Shown: positions 1 to 8,478 of the stretch, piece by piece
Numbering within the stretch: the stretch's first letter is position 1
Layout of the letters: every line of letters starts with the position of its first letter
DNA from: Micromonospora rubida
GTDB taxonomy: Bacteria; Actinomycetota; Actinomycetes; Mycobacteriales; Micromonosporaceae
Direction: 5' to 3'
DNA: 64,000 nucleotides
NCBI RefSeq assembly: GCF_009908295.1
Contig: NZ_JAAALO010000003.1
Location: 372,001-436,000, forward strand
The notes under the pieces: model-generated
The model's database searches: none
Seen by the model: only the letters and a program-made list of their open reading frames with translations
What the model was told of the DNA's origin: nothing
Made by a program: the position numbers and the translations under genes

Positions 1-591
1 ACCATGGCCCGGATCACCCGTGGGGACACCGTCGCGGTGATGGCCGCCGCCGGCGGCGTCGGATCGATCGCCGTGCAGCTCGCCAAGGCGTGGGGGGCCC
101 GCCGGGTGATCGGCGCGGCGTCCACCCCGGACAAGCGCGCGCACGCCGCCGCCCTGGGCGCCGACGAGACGGTGGACTCCACCATCGGCGACATCGGCGC
201 GGCCCTGGTCGAGGCGAACGGGGGCCGCATGGTCGACGTCATTCTGGAGATGCACGGCGGTCCGCAGCTCGACTCGGCCCTCGCCGCGCTGGCCCCGTGC
301 GGGCGGATGGTGATCTTCGGCGCGGCCTCGGGGGAGCCCGGCACCCCGATCCGGCCCGAGTCGCTGATGGCCGGCACCCGCACCATCGCCGGCTTCTCCG
401 CGTACAACCTGGTCTCCGACCGGCACGAGGTGTTCCCGGAGACCATGGTGGGGCTGTTCGGCATGATCAAGAAGGGCCAGCTCGACATGGAGACGGGCCG
501 GTCGTACCCGTTCAAGGACGTGGCGCAGGCCGTGACCGACATGCGGGCGCGGGTCACGACCGGCAAGGTCAGCCTGGACTTCGCGGGCTGA
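1..591 (+). CDS. NAD(P)H:quinone oxidoreductase-like MDR protein, 5' truncated
   Basis: This is the C-terminal 196 residues of a medium-chain dehydrogenase/reductase (zinc-independent quinone oxidoreductase, zeta-crystallin type). The frame is open to the first base, so the true start lies outside the window; the ATG at 4 is internal. The dinucleotide-binding turn AAGGVGSIAVQLAK is visible near the beginning, and the C-terminal segment with VTTGKVSLDF is typical of the family. The catalytic N-terminal half is missing. The stop lies 5 bp before the NRPS start, so the two are probably co-transcribed. A tailoring redox step in the same pathway is possible but inferred from position only. Confidence 0.85.
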   Translation, partial: TMARITRGDTVAVMAAAGGVGSIAVQLAKAWGARRVIGAASTPDKRAHAAALGADETVDSTIGDIGAALVEANGGRMVDVILEMHGGPQLDSALAALAPCGRMVIFGAASGEPGTPIRPESLMAGTRTIAGFSAYNLVSDRHEVFPETMVGLFGMIKKGQLDMETGRSYPFKDVAQAVTDMRARVTTGKVSLDFAG

Positions 592-596
592 GCCGG

Positions 597-3500
597 ATGG
601 ACGCCGTCCCCGCCGGGATCCCCGCCGCCCTGTGCCGCGCCGTGGCCGCCCACCCCGACCGCACGGCGCTCGTCGTCGCCGACGACGCTGTCACGTACGC
701 CGAACTCGGCCGCCGGGTCGACGCGGTGGCCGTCGCCCTGGCCGGGTACGAGGTGGGCCGGGGCGACGTGGTGGGCATCCGCCTCGACCGCTCCGTCGAC
801 ATGGTGGTGGCCCTGTTCGGGGTGCTGCGGGCGGGGGCGGCGTACGTCCCGGTGGACCCGGCGCATCCGGCCCGGCGTCAGGCGGCGGTCCTCGCGGAGG
901 CGGGCGTCACCCGGCTGATCACCGAACCGGGCACCCCGACCGGCCCGGACGTCGTGGTGCCGGAGCTGGCCGGCGCGCTGCGCGGGGCGGTCACCGCCGA
1001 CCCGGCCGCGCTCGCCCGGCTGCCCGAGGTCACCGCCGCCGACCTGGCCTACGTGGTCTTCACCTCCGGTTCCACCGGTCGTCCCAAGGGGGCGATGGTG
1101 CCGCACGGGGCGGTCCTGGCGTTGGCGGGCGGGCTCCTCGCGTGCGGGGCGGCCGGGCCGGGACACGACGTGGTGGCGTGGAACGCCGGCCTGTCCTTCG
1201 ACGCCTCGGTCCAGCAGTGGTCGCGGCTGCTGCGTGGGGACACCGTGGTGCTGCTCCGCGAGGCCGAGCGGCTCGACCCCGCCGCGTTCGCCGAGGTGCT
1301 ACGCGCCCGTCGGGTCACCGACCTCGACATCACCCCCACCCACCTGCGGGCGCTGCTGCCGCACCTGGACCGGTCCGGGGACCTGCGCATCCTGGTCGGC
1401 GGCGAGGCCATCGGGGACGGACTGTGGGCGGAACTGACCGCCCGGCCCGGGACGAGGGCGTACAACGTCTACGGGCCGACCGAGTGCACCGTGGACACGG
1501 TGGTGGCCCGGGTCGGTGCGGCAGACCTGCCGGTGATCGGCCGGCCCCTGCCCGGCGTCCGGGCGCGGGTGGTCGATCCGGCGCTGCGCGAGGTGGGGCC
1601 GCAGGAGCTGGGTGAGCTGCTCCTCGCCGGCCCTCAGGTGGCCTGGGGGTATCTGGGACGGCCGGCGGCGACCGCCCTGGCGTTCGTGCCGGATGCCGGC
1701 GCCGGACCGGGCGGGCGGGCGTACCGCACCGGCGACCTGGTGCGGCGGCTGCCCGACGGGGACCTGGCGTACCACGGCCGGCGGGACCATCAGGTGAAGA
1801 TCCGGGGGGTACGGATCGAGCTGGGCGACATCGAGCACGCGTTGCGCCGACTGCCCGGGGTGACCGACGCGGTGGCGCTGGTCCGCGACGGCGCTGTCGT
1901 GGCGGTGGTCACCGGGCGGCCCGACCCCGGCGCCTGGCGTGCCGACCTGGCCGACGTCCTGCCGGCCGCCGCCGTACCCGCCGACCTGGTGGTCCTGGCG
2001 GCGCTGCCCCGCAACGCCAGCGGCAAGGCCGACCGGGCGGCCGTGGCCGCCCTGCTCCGCGCGACCCCGGTCGACCCCGCCCCCGCCGGATCCGCCGCGC
2101 CGCCGATGACCGACCGGGAACGCTACGTCGCCCGGCTCTGGACGGAGGTCTTCGGGGCCCGCGACCTCAACGCGGACAGCGAGTTCGCCGCGCACGGCGG
2201 GCACTCCCTGTCCGCGATGGTCGTCGCCGGGCGAGCGGCCCGGGAGACCGGACGGGCCGTCACCGTCGCGGACGTGCTGGCCGAATCCACCGTCGGCGGG
2301 TTCGCCGCCGTCCTGGACGTCCGGCCCGCCGCCGTCGCGCCGCCGCGACCCGCCCGCGCGGTCACCGGGGCCCGGCGCAGCGCCCCGCTGGCCCCCCAGC
2401 AGGAGGGGCTGTTCCTGCTCCACCAGATGTACCCGCACTGCTCCGCCTACCACGTCCCGGCGCTGCTGCGCCTGCACGGTCCGGTCGACCTGGATCGTCT
2501 CGACCGCGCGGTCGCCACCGTGCTGGGGCGGCACGCGGCCCTGCGTACCCGGGTCGGCATGGTCGCCGCCCGGCCGGTCCAACTGGTCGCGGACCCGCCG
2601 GAGGCCGGCGGCCTTGTGGTGGTGGCCGACCCCACCGGCACCGTCGAGGACTGGGCGGCCGAGGTGGTGCGCCGCCCGTTCCGGCTGGACACCGGCCCCC
2701 TGTTCCGGGCGGAGGTGCTGGTCACCGGGGCGGACACCTGCCTCCTGGCCCTCGTCGGGCACCACATCGTGGTCGACGGCTGGTCCATCGAGGTGGTCCA
2801 GCGCGACATCGGCCGGGCGTACCGGGGCGAGAACCTTCCCGAGCCGGTGCAGTTCCCCGCGGTCGCCGCCGCCGGTCGTTCCCCGGAGCACCGGGCCGTG
2901 GTCGAGCCGGAACTCGCCTGGTGGCGGAAGCGGCTGGCCGACCTGCCCGGGCCGGTCCGGCTGCCGTTCGCCCGCCGCCGCCCGGTCACCCCCCGGTTCC
3001 GGGCCGGGCGGGTGGCCCACCGACTCCCCGAACAGGTGGCCGGAGAGCTGCGCGACCTCGCGGTACGTCATCGGGTGCCGCTGTTTCCCCTGCTCGCCCT
3101 GGGCCTGGCGACGGTGCTCAACCGGTACACCGGGCAGGACGACCTGGTCATCGGCACCCCGGTCGCGGACCGGGACGACGCGGACCTGGCCGACTCGGTG
3201 GGCTTCTTCAACAACTCGCTGGTCCTGCGCCTGGCCGTGGACCGGAACCGGTCGGTGCGGGACAACCTGCGCATGGTGGCCGACGAGGTCGGCGCGGCCC
3301 TGGCCCACCGGCGGGTGCCCTTCGACGAGCTGGTTCGGGAACTTGCCCCGCCCCGGATCGCCGCCGCCAACCCGATCTTCCAGATCTGGTGCAACCTGCT
3401 GTCGTATCCGGCGACGCCGCTGCACCTCGGCCCGGGGACCCGGGTCGAGGTGCTCACCCCGCCGATGCCGGGAGCGTTGTTCGACATCTCGGCGTACTTC

Positions 3501-5465
3501 GCCGACGACCGCGACGGTCTCGGGCTGGAGCTGGTCTACGACCTGGACCTGTTCGACCACGACCAGATCGAGGCACTGGCCGAGGACTGCGTCCGGGTGC
3601 TCGCCGACCTTCCTCGCGACGCCGCCCGCCTGCTCGGCGACGTCGGACGGGCCGACCCGAGCACGGTACGGTCGCCCTGGCTGGCGTACCCGCCGGTCAC
3701 CTCGTCCGCGGCGGAACTCGGGCGCACCCTCCTGGCCGCGCTGCGGCGCACCGGGAACCGCCCGGCGGTCCTGGCCGGTGACGAGACGGTGACCGGCGAC
3801 CGGCTCGCCACGGCCGTCGTCGACCTCGGGACGGCGCTGGACCGCGTCGACCCCGGGCGACGGCGTGCGGTGGCGGTGCTCGGCGGCCGGCGTCCGGCGT
3901 TGGTCGCGGCCCTGGTCGCCGCACTGGCCGGGGCCAGGACGTTTCTGCTGGTCGACGCCGGCCTGCCGCCGATCCGCCGAGAGCGGATGCTGGCCGCCGC
4001 CGGCGACCCGGTCGTGGTCGATGCCACCGGTGACCGCCCGGTCGTGCGCCCGGACGAGGCCACCGGCGCCCCGGCGGCCCGGGCCGGGGCGGCGCCGATG
4101 TCCGGTCCGGGATCGCTGCCTGCCGGGACGGCCTACCTCGCGTTCACCTCCGGCAGCACCGGTCACCCCCGGCCGGTGGCCGCCTCGGCGGCCCCGCTGG
4201 CGGCCCTGCTCCAGTGGTACCCGGCCGCGTACCGGCTCACGGGGGAGGATCGGTTCTCCGCGCTCGCCGGGGTCGGCCACGACCCCCTGCTCCGTGAGGT
4301 GCTGGTCGCGGTGGCGGTGGGCGCGCCGGTGCACCTGCCGGCAGCCTCGGAGGCGGCGTCGCCGACCGCGCTGGTCGGCTGGCTCGCCGCCGGGCGGATC
4401 ACCGTTCTGCACCTGAGCCCCGCCCTGGGGCGGCTGCTCGTCGCGGCCGGTCAGGCGGCCGGCGTCCGGCTGGTCGACGTCCGGCTGGTCGCCTTCGGCG
4501 GCGGCGCGGTGGACGCTCGGGACGTCGCTGGTATCGCCCGGCTCTGTCCCGGGGCGCGGGTGGTGTCGCACTACGGTGCCACCGAGACCCCCCAGGTGGC
4601 CGCCACGATCGACCACGGCCGTCCCCGATCCCGGGAGACCACGGACAACCGGCCGCTGGTCGGCCCGGCCTCGCCCACCGCCGAGATCCTGCTCACCGAC
4701 GACGACGGGCGCCCTGTGCCGGTCAACGCGGTGGGCGAGATCCGGGTCCGCAGCCCGTACCTGGCCCTCGGGTACCCGGGGGATCCGACCGGCACGGCCC
4801 ACCGGTTCGGGCCGGACCCGGCTGGCGAGAAGGGCGTGCGGGTGTACCGGACCGGGGACCTCGGGATGGCCCGGCCGGACGGCACCATCGAGTTCCGGGG
4901 CCGGGCCGACCGGCAGGTCAGCCTCAACGGCACCCGGGTGGAGCTGGACGAGATCGAGGCGGTGCTGCGGGAGCACCCCGACGTGACCGACTGTGTCCTC
5001 GCCGACGGGCCCGACGGGGTGACCGCGTACGTGGCCGGGCCGCCGGAGCTGACCGGGGACGGCTTGCGCCGGCACCTCGCCGACCTGCTGCCGGCCACCA
5101 TGCACCCCGGTGACCTGCGGATTCTGGCGGCCATGCCGCTCACCCCGAACGGCAAGCCGGACATCGACGCGCTGCGTGCGATCGCCACCACGGCCGCCGC
5201 ACGTGCCGACGGGCCCATGGTGTCGCTGGTCGAGCGGGTCTGCGCCGCAGCCCTGGGCCGCGACACCCTCGGACCGGATGTCAACTTCTTCGATGCCGGT
5301 GGTTCGTCGCTCAGGCTGATCGAGGTGGAGGCCCGGCTCAGCCGTGCCCTGGGTGCTCCCGTCGGCTTGGCCACGCTCTTCCAGAATCCGACCGTCCGAT
5401 CGCTGGCGGCGGCCGTCGACCGGGTCGCGACCCAGCCATCGATAGGGAGTGTCCACGGTGAGTAG
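597..5465 (+). CDS. Non-ribosomal peptide synthetase, A-T-C-A-T, first module predicted to load glutamine
   Basis: This is a 1622-residue NRPS. Order: adenylation domain 1 (about 1-490; FTSGSTGRPKG at 155, FDASV with Asp202, YGPTE, closing LPRNASGKAD), carrier domain 1 (GGHSL, Ser537), condensation domain (about 585-1010; HHIVVDG at 722-728 is the intact HHxxxDG site), adenylation domain 2 (about 1030-1540; FTSGSTG at 1183, RTGDLG, LTPNGKPD), and carrier domain 2 (AGGSSL, Ser1571). There is no thioesterase, reductase or epimerase. By hand alignment to GrsA, the domain 1 code reads DAQDLGVVDK, the published glutamine code of lichenysin module 1. Domain 2 gives an unfamiliar code (about DPRHAGHQVK), and its A3 core reads GHPRP instead of GxPKG. 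The gene overlaps the ATP-grasp gene by 8 bp. Confidence 0.93.
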   Translation: MDAVPAGIPAALCRAVAAHPDRTALVVADDAVTYAELGRRVDAVAVALAGYEVGRGDVVGIRLDRSVDMVVALFGVLRAGAAYVPVDPAHPARRQAAVLAEAGVTRLITEPGTPTGPDVVVPELAGALRGAVTADPAALARLPEVTAADLAYVVFTSGSTGRPKGAMVPHGAVLALAGGLLACGAAGPGHDVVAWNAGLSFDASVQQWSRLLRGDTVVLLREAERLDPAAFAEVLRARRVTDLDITPTHLRALLPHLDRSGDLRILVGGEAIGDGLWAELTARPGTRAYNVYGPTECTVDTVVARVGAADLPVIGRPLPGVRARVVDPALREVGPQELGELLLAGPQVAWGYLGRPAATALAFVPDAGAGPGGRAYRTGDLVRRLPDGDLAYHGRRDHQVKIRGVRIELGDIEHALRRLPGVTDAVALVRDGAVVAVVTGRPDPGAWRADLADVLPAAAVPADLVVLAALPRNASGKADRAAVAALLRATPVDPAPAGSAAPPMTDRERYVARLWTEVFGARDLNADSEFAAHGGHSLSAMVVAGRAARETGRAVTVADVLAESTVGGFAAVLDVRPAAVAPPRPARAVTGARRSAPLAPQQEGLFLLHQMYPHCSAYHVPALLRLHGPVDLDRLDRAVATVLGRHAALRTRVGMVAARPVQLVADPPEAGGLVVVADPTGTVEDWAAEVVRRPFRLDTGPLFRAEVLVTGADTCLLALVGHHIVVDGWSIEVVQRDIGRAYRGENLPEPVQFPAVAAAGRSPEHRAVVEPELAWWRKRLADLPGPVRLPFARRRPVTPRFRAGRVAHRLPEQVAGELRDLAVRHRVPLFPLLALGLATVLNRYTGQDDLVIGTPVADRDDADLADSVGFFNNSLVLRLAVDRNRSVRDNLRMVADEVGAALAHRRVPFDELVRELAPPRIAAANPIFQIWCNLLSYPATPLHLGPGTRVEVLTPPMPGALFDISAYFADDRDGLGLELVYDLDLFDHDQIEALAEDCVRVLADLPRDAARLLGDVGRADPSTVRSPWLAYPPVTSSAAELGRTLLAALRRTGNRPAVLAGDETVTGDRLATAVVDLGTALDRVDPGRRRAVAVLGGRRPALVAALVAALAGARTFLLVDAGLPPIRRERMLAAAGDPVVVDATGDRPVVRPDEATGAPAARAGAAPMSGPGSLPAGTAYLAFTSGSTGHPRPVAASAAPLAALLQWYPAAYRLTGEDRFSALAGVGHDPLLREVLVAVAVGAPVHLPAASEAASPTALVGWLAAGRITVLHLSPALGRLLVAAGQAAGVRLVDVRLVAFGGGAVDARDVAGIARLCPGARVVSHYGATETPQVAATIDHGRPRSRETTDNRPLVGPASPTAEILLTDDDGRPVPVNAVGEIRVRSPYLALGYPGDPTGTAHRFGPDPAGEKGVRVYRTGDLGMARPDGTIEFRGRADRQVSLNGTRVELDEIEAVLREHPDVTDCVLADGPDGVTAYVAGPPELTGDGLRRHLADLLPATMHPGDLRILAAMPLTPNGKPDIDALRAIATTAAARADGPMVSLVERVCAAALGRDTLGPDVNFFDAGGSSLRLIEVEARLSRALGAPVGLATLFQNPTVRSLAAAVDRVATQPSIGSVHGE

Positions 5466-6753
5466 TCCGGACGATCGGCGGGCCCTGGTCCTCGTCGGGT
5501 ACGTGCAGGGTTGGCTGCCGATGCTGCGCCGCACCGTCGGCGACCTGCGGGTGATCATCATTGAGGAGCCGGCCGTGGCGTACGCCCGGGGGGCCCGCGC
5601 CCACCTGGCCGCCCACTGGCCCGAGTGCGACCTGTACGAACTGGACTTCCGCCGCCCGATGGCAGCCGACCTGTTCCACGTCTGGCATCCGGATCTGCGG
5701 ATCCGGGCGGTCGTCCCGGTCGACGACGCGGGGGTGGTGTTCGCGGCGCGGTTGTCCCAGCGCCTCGGTCTGCCCGGCGCCGGACCGGCGTCGGCGGAGG
5801 CCCTCGGCGACAAGTTCCTGCTACGCCAGGTGGCGGAGGCTGGTGGCGTCGCCGGCCCGCAGTGGCGGCTCATCCGCTCGCCCGCCGACGCGGTGGCCTT
5901 CGCCGAGCGGGTTCCCGGCGGGCTGGTGCTCAAGCCGACCGCGCGGGCGGGCTCGTCCGGGGTGCAGATCGTCCGGGACGCCGCCGAGGTTCCGGCGGGA
6001 TGGGAGCGGATGGTCGCCCCGCCGGCGCACAGCAGCACGCGTTTCTCGGCGGTGGAGTCGTACCTGGCCGAGCGGCGCATGGTCGGGCGGCAGTACAACG
6101 TGAACCTGCTGGTCCGCGGGGGAGAGGTGCTCTTCCGCAACGTCACGGCCACCGATGTCGCCCCGGGTGCGCATCCGGTGCCGGTGACCGAGACCATCGA
6201 CCCGGACCTGCCGCCGGCGCAGTACGCCCAGCTGGTCGCCGCAGCGGAGCGGCTGGTCGCCGCAGTCGACTTCGACACGGGATTCATCCACAGCGAGTGG
6301 ATCCTGGAGGACGGCGTGGTCCGGCTGGTGGAGTGCGCGGGACGCCTCGCCGGTGGCCCGATCATGCTGATGATCGGATACTCGTACTCCTACGACATCG
6401 TCGCGGCGTACCTGGCGGTGATGTCCGGCGAGCCGCTGGACGTGGCCCCGCCGGCCCGGCCGCGCCTGGCCTCGATGCTGCTGACCAAGCACGTCCGGCC
6501 GGGGCTGGTGACGGCGGTCACCGGCGCCGAGGCCGCCCGGGCGCGGGATGGTGTCCTGGCCCTGGACGTTTTCGTCGCCGAGGGAGACCGGGTGGGGGAG
6601 CTGGTTTCTCTGCCGAGCGTGGCCGCCCGGACGGTCATGATCGGCCGGACCGTCGCCGAGGTCCGGCGGGCCGGCGAGGACGCCCTCGCCGTCCTCGATG
6701 TCAGCACCGTCCCCTTCGGGGTCGAGGACGGCCGCAGCGGGAGTGCGGCATGA
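5458..6753 (+). CDS. ATP-grasp domain amino-acid/peptide ligase
   Basis: This is a 431-residue ATP-grasp enzyme, a family that activates a carboxylate as acyl-phosphate and joins it to an amine or other nucleophile. Visible are an N-terminal Rossmann-like part, GDKFLLRQVAEAGG, the ATP-binding VLKPTARAGSSGVQIV, and the metal-binding end RLVECAGRLAGG. The last has ECAGR where many relatives have EINPR. The GTG at 5458 is preferred because AGGGAG (5444-5449) sits 8 bp upstream; GTG 5449 would place the ribosome site inside the codon. It overlaps the NRPS end by 8 bp (GTGAGTAG), which implies translational coupling. Since the NRPS lacks a release domain, this ligase may add the last unit or complete the product; that is inference. 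BacD-like L-amino-acid ligases are the nearest functional analogy. Confidence 0.85.
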   Translation: MSSPDDRRALVLVGYVQGWLPMLRRTVGDLRVIIIEEPAVAYARGARAHLAAHWPECDLYELDFRRPMAADLFHVWHPDLRIRAVVPVDDAGVVFAARLSQRLGLPGAGPASAEALGDKFLLRQVAEAGGVAGPQWRLIRSPADAVAFAERVPGGLVLKPTARAGSSGVQIVRDAAEVPAGWERMVAPPAHSSTRFSAVESYLAERRMVGRQYNVNLLVRGGEVLFRNVTATDVAPGAHPVPVTETIDPDLPPAQYAQLVAAAERLVAAVDFDTGFIHSEWILEDGVVRLVECAGRLAGGPIMLMIGYSYSYDIVAAYLAVMSGEPLDVAPPARPRLASMLLTKHVRPGLVTAVTGAEAARARDGVLALDVFVAEGDRVGELVSLPSVAARTVMIGRTVAEVRRAGEDALAVLDVSTVPFGVEDGRSGSAA

Positions 6754-6817
6754 GCGCCGGAGCCGGCCGCAGGCGAGGTGGTCGTCAGGCCGACCGGGCA
6801 GGCGCGGGGTCGCTGAC

Positions 6818-6876
6818 GACGCAGCCGGATCGTCAACCCGGGGTTGACGATCCGGCTGCGTCAACCTATGGTTGAC
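6818..6876 (+). promoter_or_regulatory. Palindromic operator over a sigma70-like leaderless promoter
   Basis: A perfect 22-bp inverted repeat (arms 6818-6839 and 6841-6862, one base between) is followed by a second small palindrome GTCAACC-TAT-GGTTGAC (6860-6876). The word GTCAACC or its complement occurs four times. A promoter fits inside: TTGACG (6844-6849), 17 bp, TATGGT (6867-6872). A start of transcription 7 bases on falls at the ATG at 6879, and there is no Shine-Dalgarno sequence. Binding at the repeats would cover both promoter boxes. Confidence 0.75.
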
Positions 6877-6878
6877 GC

Positions 6879-7604
6879 ATGACGAATCCTGCCCAGATGT
6901 CCAGCTCGATCCGCCTCGACGACCTCATCGCGGGGATCAAGAAGGCCCACACCGACACCCTCGACCAGCTCTCCGGGGCGGTCGTGGTGGCCGACCACCT
7001 CGGCGACCTCGCCGACCACCTGATCGGCCACTTCGTCGACCAGGCCCGCCGCTCCGGCGCGTCCTGGACGGAGATCGGCCGCAGCATGGGGGTGAGCAAG
7101 CAGGCGGCGCAGAAGAGGTTCGTGCCGAAGGCGTCCACCGAGCCGTCGACCCTCGACCCCAACCGCGGGTTCGACAACTTCACCCCGCGCGCCCGCAACG
7201 TCGTGATCGCGGCCCAGGAGGCGGCCCGCGCCGCCGGCAACGCCGAGATCCGCCCCGAGCACCTGGTGCTCGGGCTGCTCGGCGAGCCCGACGGCCTCGC
7301 CGCGCGGGCGGTCGTCGCCCAGGGCGTACCGCTGGAGCGGTTGCGGGAGGCCGCGACCGCGGCCCTGCCGGCGCCGACCGACACGCTGCCCGCCCTGATC
7401 CCGTTCGACCCCGGGGCGAAGAAGGCGCTCGAACTCACCATGCGGGAGGCGCTGCGGCTCGGTCACCGACACGTCGGCACCGAGCACGTCCTGCTCGGCC
7501 TGCTGGAGGTGGAGAACGGTGCCGGCGTGCTCACCGGGCTCGGCGTGGAGAAGGCCGCCACGGAGGCCACCGTCGCCGAGGCTCTCGCCGCCGCACAGGA
7601 GTAG
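6879..7604 (+). CDS. Helix-turn-helix protein with Clp N-terminal repeat domain
   Basis: This 241-residue protein has an N-terminal helical/HTH part (about 1-85, with WTEIGRSMGVSKQAAQKRF at 63-81) and a C-terminal Clp-N domain (about 100-235). The Clp-N domain shows both half repeats, HLVLGLLGEPDG and EHVLLGLLEVENG. The Clp-N fold is the adaptor- and substrate-binding part of ClpC/ClpA chaperones, but no AAA+ domain is present. The protein may sense Clp substrates or adaptors and act as a transcriptional regulator; this is inferred. The ATG lies directly behind the palindromic promoter at 6818-6876, so autoregulation from a leaderless message is likely. The gene converges on the next, minus-strand gene. 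Confidence 0.85.
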   Translation: MTNPAQMSSSIRLDDLIAGIKKAHTDTLDQLSGAVVVADHLGDLADHLIGHFVDQARRSGASWTEIGRSMGVSKQAAQKRFVPKASTEPSTLDPNRGFDNFTPRARNVVIAAQEAARAAGNAEIRPEHLVLGLLGEPDGLAARAVVAQGVPLERLREAATAALPAPTDTLPALIPFDPGAKKALELTMREALRLGHRHVGTEHVLLGLLEVENGAGVLTGLGVEKAATEATVAEALAAAQE

Positions 7605-7646
7605 GAGGGGCTCCCACGCCCTTCGGGTGGGCGGGGGCCTTCGCGC

Positions 7647-7672
7647 CGCCGCCCGGCGACCGCCGGGCGGCG
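7647..7672. terminator. Bidirectional terminator-like hairpin
   Basis: A perfect 12-bp GC stem (7647-7658 with 7661-7672) with a 2-nt loop lies between two convergent genes ending at 7604 and 7682. There is no T-run, as is usual for actinobacteria. Confidence 0.6.
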
Positions 7673-7681
7673 ACGGGGGCG

Positions 7682-8230
7682 TCAGGAGGCCGTGGGCGGC
7701 ACCGGAGAGCTGGCTTCGGCGGCGGGGAAGCCGTACCGGAGCGCGTGCTCGGGGTCGGCCGGGTCGACCTGCCGGGCGCCGGCGTCGGCGAGCCGCTTGT
7801 TGACCTCGTCGAGCTGCTCGCGGACCAGCCGGGCCTCCTCCTCGGTGACCCGGCCCCGGTGCGGCTTGCCGGCATGCTCGATGGTGCCGTAGTCCGGCTT
7901 CTCGGCGCCCTTGCGCGCCTTCGGCGGGCGGACCCGCTCGGCGGTCTTGAGCAGCTGGGCCATCGGCACGTCGGTGGCCATCGCGTCGAACTCGCTGGCG
8001 GTCAGCACCACCCGGCGGGGCTCGCCGCCGCCGTGCTGGTCGTGGATCTCCACCACCGCGACGTCCAGCGTGGCGTCGTCGATGCTCTCCACCTCGGCCG
8101 AGGTGGCGTCCAGCTGCACGGGGCCGGCGACCAGGTCGGGGTGCTCCAGCACCACGACGCGGACCACCTCGTCGCCCGGCCGCAGAACGGTGCCGCTGAA
8201 GTCGGAGACGTGGATCGTCTTCTTGCCCAT
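7682..8230 (-). CDS. Conserved hypothetical protein, 182 aa
   Basis: I do not recognise a named family. The protein begins MGKKTIHVSDFSGTVL, followed by beta-rich sequence with many acidic residues. A charged helical stretch near the C-terminus (RVTEEEARLVREQLDEVNKRLADAGARQ) could form a short coiled coil. There is no signal peptide or membrane segment. The ATG at 8230 is preceded by AGGAG with good spacing, which supports this start over longer in-frame choices. The opening resembles DNA-binding Lsr2-type proteins only superficially. It stands alone, convergent with the Clp-N regulator and divergent from endonuclease V. Confidence 0.8.
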   Translation of the reverse strand: MGKKTIHVSDFSGTVLRPGDEVVRVVVLEHPDLVAGPVQLDATSAEVESIDDATLDVAVVEIHDQHGGGEPRRVVLTASEFDAMATDVPMAQLLKTAERVRPPKARKGAEKPDYGTIEHAGKPHRGRVTEEEARLVREQLDEVNKRLADAGARQVDPADPEHALRYGFPAAEASSPVPPTAS

Positions 8231-8478
8231 GCGCTGAGCTTCTCCTGTCGATGACCGGAATTTCGGACCAGAAGAAGTTACCCGACAGGTGTGCGAAAAC
8301 CCCGGCTGGACCCGGCCGGGTGTGTCGCCGCCGACGTTGATCCGTTGCGCCCGCCGGGACGGCGGGCCATGCTCACCCGATGGCTGACCCGTCGACGACC
8401 CAACGGCCACCCGGACCCGCTGGCGGCCGGGTCGAAGCAGGCGACGCAACGGTCCGGGTCGGAGACCGAAGGGGAGAG

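Noticed and set aside
1299..6365. Very long minus-strand open frame opposite the NRPS and ATP-grasp genes
   Set aside because: It is a product of high-GC codon bias. Its translation is low-complexity Arg/Gly/Pro without domains, while the plus strand has complete motif sets.
6750..6875. 41-codon frame overlapping the ATP-grasp stop (ATGA)
   Set aside because: It has no ribosome site match and a low-complexity Arg/Gly composition, and it runs through the palindromic promoter; most likely chance.
8380..8478. Upstream ATG start for endonuclease V
   Set aside because: The added codons have many third-position A and exceed the family length; the GTG at 8479 fits better.
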